Source: Petrotoga olearia DSM 13574 (GTDB lineage Bacteria > Thermotogota > Thermotogae > Petrotogales > Petrotogaceae). From it: 64,000 nucleotides of DNA. Shown here in pieces: positions 51,887 to 59,233 of the stretch. How positions within the stretch are numbered: position 1 is the stretch's first letter; each line of letters begins with the position of its first letter. Made by a program: the position numbers and the translations under genes. The notes under the pieces are model-generated. The model was not told where the DNA came from. It saw only the letters and a program-made list of their open reading frames with translations, and did not search any database. The stretch is from positions 186,001-250,000 of the forward strand of contig NZ_AZRL01000022.1 of assembly GCF_002895525.1 (NCBI RefSeq), in the 5' to 3' direction.

Positions 51887-52435
51887 ATGGCTTTGAAGAT
51901 TGAAAGTGGAAAATTTAAGAATATTAACATAGATACGGTTGATGATCCTAGGACAAGATATACCCCTGCTACTTTAAGAAGGGCTCTGATGAGTATTTTT
52001 GATTTTTCAGGCGCTAACTTTTTAGAATTTTTTGCAGGAAGCGGAATAATGAGTTTCGAAGTTATAAGTAATGGAGCAAAAAGCTCCACAATGGTAGATA
52101 TTTCATCAAAAGCGGTGAGATCAATTTTAAAAAACGCTAAATCTTTAGGAATATTAGACAATATAAAGGTTATAAAATCGGATTTTAGAAAATCCATTAC
52201 AAAACTTTCAGGTGAACAGTTTGACTACATATTCGCTGATCCTCCATTTAATAATCGTTATGTTCAAGAATTTCTAAAATTCATAGATTCTAATGCATTT
52301 TTAATTAGAAACGGCGGTTATATTATTATTGAAAAATATAAGGATGAAAAATCCGATTATATGCCAAAAAATATAATTATAGAAGAAGTAAGAGATTACG
52401 GTGATATTGAAATTCTAATCTGTTTTAAACCATAA
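51887..52435 (+). CDS. rsmD: 16S rRNA (guanine966-N2)-methyltransferase RsmD
   Basis: This SAM-dependent methyltransferase modifies G966 of 16S rRNA. It has the family start ESGKFKNINIDTVDDPRTRYTPATLRRALMSIF. The SAM-binding motif I is FLEFFAGSGIMSFEVISNGA, and the catalytic DPPF lies in YIFADPPFNNRY. The length of 182 is normal. It is followed by a shared terminator and a convergent candidate small RNA. Confidence 0.95.
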   Translation: MALKIESGKFKNINIDTVDDPRTRYTPATLRRALMSIFDFSGANFLEFFAGSGIMSFEVISNGAKSSTMVDISSKAVRSILKNAKSLGILDNIKVIKSDFRKSITKLSGEQFDYIFADPPFNNRYVQEFLKFIDSNAFLIRNGGYIIIEKYKDEKSDYMPKNIIIEEVRDYGDIEILICFKP

Positions 52436-52458
52436 AAAAAGGGCCTTAATAAGGCCCT
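52434..52458. terminator. Bidirectional terminator between rsmD and the small RNA
   Basis: AGGGCCTT and AAGGCCCT form an 8-bp stem with a 3-base loop. On the minus strand it is followed by seven T, making a strong terminator for the small RNA. On the plus strand the T tract is weaker, ending rsmD. Confidence 0.85.
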
Positions 52459-52527
52459 AATTTGGAAATGAATTCTTCCGGGGACAGAACACTCCAGGAG
52501 GGAGGGTAACCTACAAAAGTGCTCTGT
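52434..52527 (-). ncRNA. Candidate small RNA with C-rich, anti-Shine-Dalgarno-like loop
   Basis: A consensus promoter on the minus strand (TTGAGA-16-TATAAT, 52534-52561) points to about 94 bases with no reading frame. A 9-bp stem (52485-52493 with 52518-52526, one G-T pair) closes a 24-base loop containing CCCTCCCTCC on the minus strand, complementary to Shine-Dalgarno sequences. A short second stem (GGAA...TTCC, 52464-52479) follows. The RNA ends in a strong terminator hairpin (52440-52458) with seven T. It is not recognisable as 6S, SRP, tmRNA or RNase P RNA. It ends against the rsmD stop codon. Confidence 0.65.
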
Positions 52528-52533
52528 AAATGT

Positions 52534-52561
52534 ATTATACATCATGAAATTTTTTTCTCAA
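52534..52561 (-). promoter_or_regulatory. Promoter of the candidate small RNA
   Basis: On the minus strand TTGAGA (52561-52556) and TATAAT (52539-52534) are 16 bases apart. No protein-coding frame starts downstream, so this promoter seems dedicated to the small RNA. Confidence 0.7.
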
Positions 52562-52570
52562 AATTCAATT

Positions 52571-52620
52571 ATAGGCAATTACTTTCAATTAATGACGATT
52601 AAAGTCATTTAACTCCATTT
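52571..52620. repeat. Degenerate copies of the 20-bp intergenic repeat
   Basis: About three degenerate units with a 19-20 base period, including an exact 17-base match (52596-52612) to the repeat upstream of bioY. It lies between the alkaline phosphatase stop codon and the small RNA promoter. Confidence 0.6.
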
Positions 52621-52623
52621 AAG

Positions 52624-53826
52624 TCAATAAATCTCAAAAATAGAAAAAATTTCATTATTTGATATTATATTTTTATTAAAAGGAACGTTTGAAAAAAGAG
52701 GTACATAATCTAATGTATGTCCAAAAGTACCCCAATTTATACCCACAGCATCGTTTAAGGTTTCATAAAAAGTTTTGATCACAGTCGACTGATGAGTTAC
52801 ATTTTCTCCTGAATTCTTGATATCATAAAACTCTTTTTCTAAATCGAACGTCACACCTAATTTTTCTTGAAACTCTTCATAGTTATTAGATTGTTTAAAT
52901 GTACTTATTAGCTTTTCATACGAATACTCACTGCGCTGAAGTTTATTCAATGCTAAAAATCCATCTCCTAAACTTAAACCTCCGGTTGAATGATCCGCAG
53001 TCACTATGATCAAAGTTTCTTGAGGATATCGTTTATAAAAATCAATTGCAACTTTCACGGCGTGGTCAAAATCTAATATTTCGTTTATCAATGAATAAGT
53101 ATCATGTGCGTGTGCGGCATGATCAATTCTTCCCCCTTCTATCAAAATAAAAAAAGGAGAACCATCAAATTTACTTAATGCATAATTTAAAGTTTCTTCT
53201 AACGTAACTCTTTTTGGATCATCTGTTAAAAAGGGAAAATTCCCATAATACAACATAATAATCTCATTATCAAGAGGTGAAATTTCATTAAGTTTCTCTG
53301 TGTACAAGTATCCGTATTCCCTTGTATTTCTATCCTTAAAATAAGCTTTTCCTCCCCCTATGAAAAGATCAAAATTGCTTTCTAAAAGATCTTGCGTTAT
53401 TTTTTGGTAATCTCTTCTATTTTCAACGAAACCATAAGCTCCTGCAGGGGTGCCATCGATAATGGTGTTAGTTGTTATGACACCAATTTTGTACCCTCTC
53501 TTTTTTAGTTCATAAGTAATGGGAAGTATTCTTTCATCATCAGGGCCAATGTTTATTCTATCGTTGTAGGTTTTTTCTTTTGATAAAATTGCTGTTATGG
53601 CTGCTGCTGAATCCGTTACACCATTCATCGATGAAGTTTCAACCATTCCATAGTAAGGGAGTTCTAGCATGTGCAGGTGATCTGTGTATAAATATTGTTT
53701 GTACATATTAGATAACTGCATATGTGGTATCCCCATTCCATCTGCTACAAACAAGAAAACATAGTCAAATGAAAAAGAAAGATAAATTAAAAGGGTAATG
53801 AGAAAAACCAACAAAATTTTTTTCAC
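52624..53826 (-). CDS. phoA: Alkaline phosphatase
   Basis: This secreted phosphomonoesterase has 400 residues and a signal peptide. It begins VFLFVADGMGIPHMQLSN (metal-binding Asp). The nucleophile lies in VTDSAAAITAI, and the metal ligands in EGGRIDHAAHAHD and IVTADHSTGGLSLGD. The start is GTG 53826 after GAAGGTG; a TTG at 53841 overlaps the upstream gene. It releases phosphate from organic esters outside the membrane. It is cotranscribed with the HExxH membrane protein. Confidence 0.94.
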   Translation of the reverse strand: MKKILLVFLITLLIYLSFSFDYVFLFVADGMGIPHMQLSNMYKQYLYTDHLHMLELPYYGMVETSSMNGVTDSAAAITAILSKEKTYNDRINIGPDDERILPITYELKKRGYKIGVITTNTIIDGTPAGAYGFVENRRDYQKITQDLLESNFDLFIGGGKAYFKDRNTREYGYLYTEKLNEISPLDNEIIMLYYGNFPFLTDDPKRVTLEETLNYALSKFDGSPFFILIEGGRIDHAAHAHDTYSLINEILDFDHAVKVAIDFYKRYPQETLIIVTADHSTGGLSLGDGFLALNKLQRSEYSYEKLISTFKQSNNYEEFQEKLGVTFDLEKEFYDIKNSGENVTHQSTVIKTFYETLNDAVGINWGTFGHTLDYVPLFSNVPFNKNIISNNEIFSIFEIY

Positions 53827-53837
53827 TTCTAACACCT

Positions 53838-54674
53838 TCAATGTTTAATTTTTGTTTCAACTAAATCTTCAAACCCCTTATCATCTAATTTATCAAAATT
53901 ATTTAAAATATATCTTTCTAAACCAAATATCTTTTCTTTGTCGAAGTTCAATCTTTCCATGAAAGATATTACTTTCTCTCCATAAGGTTCATCATAAAAA
54001 CCTGCTTTTTTTAGTTCAGTTTCTTCAAAATACTTCTCTGGAGAAACTTCTCTAAGAAACAATAATGAATTAGTTTCTGCTAGGATTTCGTGCCAAGTAT
54101 CATTCGAGGAAGTTTTTACCTTGTAACCGAAAAAATAATGAGATAACTCATGAATTAAATCCTTGACAGAATTAACAACATAAATACTGGGCAAAACTTG
54201 AAAAGACCTACCTTGATCCATATAAAGAATATACATAGGTTCATCGATTTCTGAAATATTTTCTAAAAAATCTTTAGATTCAACAATCCAATTTTCCAAC
54301 CATTTTTTGTTATAAAAAAAATTATCATAGTTATACAGAGTATTTTTATTTTTGAAATAAACCATTGCTGTTAAATCGTTACTTTGCCTTTGAATTAAAG
54401 TTTCTCCATTTTGTCGTGGTAAAAAACCGTTTTGTACATTTAACAAGACAAACTCTTCAAAAGGAATTGGTGCGTAAAAAAAGATAGTTTTTTCTATAAA
54501 GCTGTGTTCTATATCTTGATAGAAAATTACCTTTGTTAACCCCGTCGAAAATATTCTAATATTGTTATCTTCTTCATCAACAAAAGTTACTGGATAAAAG
54601 AAAAAAAATAGAAATAAAACAAAAACAAAAATAACGAGTAAAGTCCTTTTTTTCTTATAGAAGTTCATCTTCAT
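53838..54674 (-). CDS. Membrane-anchored HExxH putative metallopeptidase
   Basis: This 278-residue protein has a short charged start and one membrane helix (about 10-30). The extracytoplasmic domain has a gluzincin-like zinc site: His175, Glu176 and His179 in IHELSHYF, with candidate third ligand Glu196 or Glu200 in WHEILAETNSLLF. This spacing resembles MA-clan peptidases, but overall similarity is unclear. ATG 54674 follows GAGG. It ends inside the ribosome-binding region of the phosphatase gene. Substrate unknown. Confidence 0.78.
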   Translation of the reverse strand: MKMNFYKKKRTLLVIFVFVLFLFFFFYPVTFVDEEDNNIRIFSTGLTKVIFYQDIEHSFIEKTIFFYAPIPFEEFVLLNVQNGFLPRQNGETLIQRQSNDLTAMVYFKNKNTLYNYDNFFYNKKWLENWIVESKDFLENISEIDEPMYILYMDQGRSFQVLPSIYVVNSVKDLIHELSHYFFGYKVKTSSNDTWHEILAETNSLLFLREVSPEKYFEETELKKAGFYDEPYGEKVISFMERLNFDKEKIFGLERYILNNFDKLDDKGFEDLVETKIKH

Positions 54675-54697
54675 TCCTTCCTCAACAATTAGAAAAG

Positions 54698-55660
54698 TTA
54701 CCCAATTTGAATGCTAATGATTATGTAAATTACATACAAAGTAAGCAGTATGAAGCCCAAACCTCTTCCAACTTTTCTATCTTTTTTGATCAGTGTACCA
54801 AACAACAAGACCAATGCCAGTAAAAGCCCATACGATACATCAAAAGTAACCGGTCTATCTGCCCTGGCACCATTTATTAGCGCTGATATACCAAGTATGG
54901 CAGCGATGTTGAATGTATTGGAACCAACTATATTTCCCATCACTATATCATCCGAATGTTTGACGGCTGCGATAATAGCGGTAACTAATTCCGGAAGGGA
55001 AGTTCCTATAGCAACTATAGTTACCCCAATCAAAGATTCTGAGATCCCAATACTTTTAGCAAATATAACTGCATTACTTACCGTCAATTCTCCCCCTATT
55101 ATCAACATAGCCAGCCCCAAGGCAGAAAAAGTGATTATTTTAGCCCAAGACTCTTCTTTTTCAACTTTTTTCATTTCTTCGTTTTCAACAAGTTGTTTCC
55201 TGACTTGTTGATCATTTTTTGCCATATAATAAAGATAAGCCATAAAAATAAGCAAAAAGGTTATCAATATCATTCCATCGTATCTAGTTAATATGCTATT
55301 CCCTTCCATTATCATTGCAAATATAACCACTGAAATAATAAGCAAAAAAGGCATTTCTATGTTTACTGTAGATTTTTGAATTTTTGTTGGGGAGATTAAA
55401 AAGGAGATTCCTAAAATTAAACCAATATTTGCAACATTTGAGCCAAGAACATTTCCTAAACCGACACTGGCTCCTTTTATAGACGAGGAAACCGTAACAA
55501 CTAATTCAGGAGCACTGGTACCAAAGGCCACTACCGTCAACCCTGCAAATAGTTCGGAAACACCTAATTTTCTTGTCAATCCAAGGGCACCTTCTATTAA
55601 CCTATCTGCACCTCTTATTAAGAGAAAAATACCTAAAGCGATTAACAGAATATTCACCAA
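54698..55660 (-). CDS. CaCA-family Na+/Ca2+ exchanger (YrbG type)
   Basis: This cation/proton or sodium/calcium antiporter has about ten membrane helices in two inverted halves. The alpha-repeats are VAFGTSAPELVVTVSSSIKG and VAIGTSLPELVTAIIAAVKH, and both contain the key acidic residue; GNVLGSNVANIGLILG and GNIVGSNTFNIAAILG follow. An acidic cytoplasmic loop lies between the halves. Ions transported are inferred from the family only. It lies one base from lgt. Confidence 0.94.
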   Translation of the reverse strand: MVNILLIALGIFLLIRGADRLIEGALGLTRKLGVSELFAGLTVVAFGTSAPELVVTVSSSIKGASVGLGNVLGSNVANIGLILGISFLISPTKIQKSTVNIEMPFLLIISVVIFAMIMEGNSILTRYDGMILITFLLIFMAYLYYMAKNDQQVRKQLVENEEMKKVEKEESWAKIITFSALGLAMLIIGGELTVSNAVIFAKSIGISESLIGVTIVAIGTSLPELVTAIIAAVKHSDDIVMGNIVGSNTFNIAAILGISALINGARADRPVTFDVSYGLLLALVLLFGTLIKKDRKVGRGLGFILLTLYVIYIIISIQIG

Positions 55661-56560
55661 TCAATCCTCACTCCTTTTTTCGACTATTTCTCTTTTATTT
55701 CTTAGGTATACAAAAAGCAAAAAGCCCAGCACGATGAAAATAAAGCTTATAACCACAGCCACTCGAAAATTTCCAATGTAGAGACTATCCGTTCTTAACC
55801 TTTCGATTGGGATTCGGCCAATCGAATAAAGAATTAAATACAGAGCGGTAACTTCTCCATATGTTTTTCTCTTATTTCTAATAAAATAAAACAATATTAG
55901 AAATAACAACAAATTCCAGGCAGATTCATACAAAAATGTGGGGTGAAAATATTCATAGGATTCATATCCTGGCATTCGGTCCTGTAATGAAACGTACATC
56001 TTCCATGGAAGGTTTGTAGGTGCACCATATGCTTCGTGATTGAAAAAATTACCCCATCTCCCAATAGACTGAGCTAATGGTAGAACAAAGGTGAATAAGT
56101 CTAGCCCTTGCAGGAAGGTAAAGGTACATTTCTTTTTCAACCGTGTATACAAAAAAACAACTAAAAAGGCAGCCAATATCGCTCCATGTATAGCTAGACC
56201 TCCATGCCATATCTTAAAAATTTCTGAAGGATTTTGAGAGAAGTATTCAAAATTAAAAAGAACATAATATAATCTTGCACCTATAATACCAAATATAATT
56301 CCCAAAGAAACAGCGGTAAAAAGATCGTCTTCATTTATTTTTTCTCTTTCAGCTTCTTTCTGAGCAATAAATGTTGCCAACAGTATCGATAAAGCGATTA
56401 ACAGTCCGTACCATCTTATTTCCAATGGACCAACTGTAACTAAAACAGGGCTGAAATACCATTCCCCAGAAAAACTTTTTGGTAAGACAACTATACAAAT
56501 AACTAAAAAAGAGGTTATAGAAACCCACAAAGTGTTTAAAAAGACTTTATCCCTTTTCAT
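55661..56560 (-). CDS. lgt: Prolipoprotein diacylglyceryl transferase
   Basis: Lgt transfers diacylglycerol to the lipobox cysteine of prelipoproteins. It has several membrane helices and family motifs: EIRWYGLLIALSIL near the N-terminus, then HGGLAIHGAILAAFL, and the signature QSIGRWGNFFNHEAYG with HPTFLYESAWNLLLF. The C-terminus has GRIPIERLRTDSLYIG. The length of 299 is normal. It follows recG in a minus-strand run. Confidence 0.96.
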   Translation of the reverse strand: MKRDKVFLNTLWVSITSFLVICIVVLPKSFSGEWYFSPVLVTVGPLEIRWYGLLIALSILLATFIAQKEAEREKINEDDLFTAVSLGIIFGIIGARLYYVLFNFEYFSQNPSEIFKIWHGGLAIHGAILAAFLVVFLYTRLKKKCTFTFLQGLDLFTFVLPLAQSIGRWGNFFNHEAYGAPTNLPWKMYVSLQDRMPGYESYEYFHPTFLYESAWNLLLFLILFYFIRNKRKTYGEVTALYLILYSIGRIPIERLRTDSLYIGNFRVAVVISFIFIVLGFLLFVYLRNKREIVEKRSED

Positions 56561-56590
56561 ACTCTCCTCCTAAAAGCAAAAAAGATTTCA

Positions 56591-58936
56591 CTATAGAACA
56601 TTTACCAAGTGTATTGAGTCTCCATACCTTGCTTGCAACTCATGTTTTAAATTAGGATATCTATCAAAACTTTGGATAGAAGATAAAAAAAGCTCTACCA
56701 TTTTTCTTGAACTTTCTATTATATTCATATCTTCGACTAAATCTAAAAATTTAAATTCCGGTACCCCGTGCTGTTCCACTCCGAAGAATTTACCAGGTCC
56801 TCTCCATTTTAAGTCGATTTCTGCCACCTCAAAACCATCTAATGTTTTAGAAAAGGAATTCATTTTACTTTTTATCTCATTGTTGGCATCATCATCTATT
56901 ACTAGAAAACAATAAGACTGTTTATCACTTCTGCCAACTCTTCCTCTAAGCTGATGCAATTGAGATAATCCAAAACGATCGGGATGTTCGATGACCATTA
57001 CCGTAGCATCAGGAATATCTATCCCAACTTCTACCACCGATGTCGAAACCAATATATCGTATTCTCTTTGAACAAATTTGTCCATGACGTCATTTTTTTC
57101 TGAAGGTGAAAGCCTCCCATGTAAAAGCCCCACTTTATATTCTTCAAATACTTTATTTAGCTCTTCATACATACTCATCGCGTTTTTTAATTCTAAGGCT
57201 TCAGATTCTTCTATCAACGGATAAACGAAGAAAACTTGATTCGATTGATCTAATTCTTCTTTAACAAACTCATACAAACTTTTTCTGTTGGATTCAGTAA
57301 CAAGTATTGTTTTAATTGCCCTTCTTCCTTTAGGCATTTCATCTATTAAACTAACGTCTAAGTCACCGTAAAAAGTCATTGCCAAAGTTCTCGGAATGGG
57401 AGTTGCTGTCATAACCAAAATATCTGGATGATTACCTTTTTTAATAAGTTCCAGCCTTTGATTCACACCAAATCTATGTTGTTCATCAATCACCACCAAC
57501 CCTAGTTTTTTAAATTCTACATCCTGTTGAATAATTGCGTGGGTACCAACTACAATATCAATTTCTCCTGCCTTTAGCTTTTCTTTTATTAATATTTTAT
57601 CGGTTTCCTTCGTATCTCCTGTTAACAAAGCTACTTTCAAACCTAACGGCTCTAAATCTTTTGATAGCCTTTTAAACTGCTGTTTTGATAAAACAGAGGT
57701 GGGGTTCATAACCGCTGCTTGATAACTAGATTCACAAACATCTATAATCGCTAATTCTGAAACAACCGTTTTACCAGAGCCAACATCCCCCTGTAAAAGC
57801 CTGTTCATAGGATATGGAGATGTCAAATCTTTTCTTATCTCTTCATAACTTCTTTTTTGAGCTTGCGTGAGTTCAAAGTTTAAAGTCTTGAGAAATTTTC
57901 CCGATAATTCTCCTTTTATCTCCTTCTTCTCACCTTTTTTCATTTCTTTCATCTTTAATTTCAGATATATCATGGCTAATTCAAATAAAATTGCCTCTTC
58001 ATATTTTAAAGAGTACCAAGCTCTTTCTTTATGATAAATGCTTAAAGGAAAATGGATCCCCTTTATTCGCTTTTTTAAATCCAATAAATTGAACCCTTGA
58101 ACAAATTCTTCAGGTAAGAACTCTTCTAAAAAATATGTCTGTTTAATAGCTTCTTTTGCTATTTTTCTCATAGTTGATTGGAAGATACCAGACGTGAGAG
58201 GATAAACCGGCAAAATTTCTCTTTGAAAATCCTCTTCACTTTTGATCACTTGAAAATCGGGAGACTTCATCTGTTTCATTCCGTATGAATATTCTATTTT
58301 TCCATAAAAAGCAGCTTTCAACCCTCTTTTTAAATAAGATTTAACATAATCCTGGTTGAAAAAAGTAACGATTATGACTCCAGTGTCATCTTCCACAGAA
58401 AAGTTGTAAATAATTAACCCTTTATTTATTTTTACTTCTTCACTTTTTACTACATTTCCTATTATTACGACTTTTTCATCCTCTTTGGCGTTGAATATTT
58501 TAACAACCTTTCTTCTATCTTCGTAATCCCTAGGTGGATAGTAAAAGAAATCTTTTAATGAATAAATACCTAATTTATTTAGAACTAAAGCCCTTTTTGT
58601 TCCTACTTTTTTTATATATTTTATATCGGTAAGTGGGGCTAATTTTTTTTCTGGTTTGACGGAGACTTCATCTACTAAATATCGCTCTTTTAAAATCTTT
58701 AAGGAATCATTTAAGCCTTCTAGACGCCTTTCCTTGCGTCCTTCTGGCAATGTTTTAAGAGGCTTTATATAAGCCAAAATCTTTTTAACATCTTCTAAAA
58801 GACCATTTTCTTTAATTATTTTGAAATTATTTTTTGCAATGCTATAAAAACTTGGGAAGATCTCTTCCCAAGTTATCATACCCTTTTCTTTCAATTGAAC
58901 TACATAATCAAAAGAATTTATAACTTCTTCTATCAT
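56591..58936 (-). CDS. recG: ATP-dependent DNA helicase RecG
   Basis: RecG remodels stalled forks and Holliday junctions. After an N-terminal extension and an OB-fold wedge domain (about 120-250, YPPRDYEDRRKVVKIF), the SF2 helicase core has Walker A in LLQGDVGSGKTVVSELA, DEQHRFGVNQR (motif II), TATPIPRTLAM and GRVGRSDKQSYCFL. The C-terminus has the TRG-type sequence. The length of 781 is typical of Thermotogota, with the N-terminal extra domain. ATG 58936 is used; its ribosome binding site is 15 bases away. Confidence 0.96.
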   Translation of the reverse strand: MIEEVINSFDYVVQLKEKGMITWEEIFPSFYSIAKNNFKIIKENGLLEDVKKILAYIKPLKTLPEGRKERRLEGLNDSLKILKERYLVDEVSVKPEKKLAPLTDIKYIKKVGTKRALVLNKLGIYSLKDFFYYPPRDYEDRRKVVKIFNAKEDEKVVIIGNVVKSEEVKINKGLIIYNFSVEDDTGVIIVTFFNQDYVKSYLKRGLKAAFYGKIEYSYGMKQMKSPDFQVIKSEEDFQREILPVYPLTSGIFQSTMRKIAKEAIKQTYFLEEFLPEEFVQGFNLLDLKKRIKGIHFPLSIYHKERAWYSLKYEEAILFELAMIYLKLKMKEMKKGEKKEIKGELSGKFLKTLNFELTQAQKRSYEEIRKDLTSPYPMNRLLQGDVGSGKTVVSELAIIDVCESSYQAAVMNPTSVLSKQQFKRLSKDLEPLGLKVALLTGDTKETDKILIKEKLKAGEIDIVVGTHAIIQQDVEFKKLGLVVIDEQHRFGVNQRLELIKKGNHPDILVMTATPIPRTLAMTFYGDLDVSLIDEMPKGRRAIKTILVTESNRKSLYEFVKEELDQSNQVFFVYPLIEESEALELKNAMSMYEELNKVFEEYKVGLLHGRLSPSEKNDVMDKFVQREYDILVSTSVVEVGIDIPDATVMVIEHPDRFGLSQLHQLRGRVGRSDKQSYCFLVIDDDANNEIKSKMNSFSKTLDGFEVAEIDLKWRGPGKFFGVEQHGVPEFKFLDLVEDMNIIESSRKMVELFLSSIQSFDRYPNLKHELQARYGDSIHLVNVL

Positions 58937-58979
58937 TGCAATTGAAAACTCCTATTTTTTGAGAAAATATTTTTCAAAG

Positions 58980-59231
58980 TTACTCAATCATTCTCTTTAT
59001 GATAATTTTACCATCTTTTTTATAAATTTTATATCCATTCAATTCAGCTTCTTCAATTTTACCTTCTTCTATAAAAGGTTTAACTTTCATCAAAGAAGCA
59101 TTTTCCACGTAGAAATCTTTCAGACTACCTTCAAGTGTGTATCCATAAGAGCTTATTTTCAAATATACAGAAAATACAATCAAAAACCAACTCAAAGATA
59201 TCAGCAGCAAAAATGTCATTACTTTGATCAT
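58980..59231 (-). CDS. Small membrane protein of unknown function
   Basis: This 83-residue protein has an N-terminal membrane helix (about 3-24, VMTFLLLISLSWFLIVFSVYL) and a short extracytoplasmic segment. The segment has beta-hairpin-like repeats (GYTLEGSLKDF and ELNGYKIYKKDGKIIIKR). The gene begins two bases after the O-antigen-ligase-like gene stop and precedes recG by 43 bases, so it is probably in their transcript. No family is recognised. Confidence 0.75.
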   Translation of the reverse strand: MIKVMTFLLLISLSWFLIVFSVYLKISSYGYTLEGSLKDFYVENASLMKVKPFIEEGKIEEAELNGYKIYKKDGKIIIKRMIE

Positions 59232-59233
59232 AA

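Noticed and set aside
52434-52527. The small RNA as 6S, SRP or tmRNA
   Set aside because: It is too short for 6S and tmRNA, and the conserved SRP apical sequence is absent.
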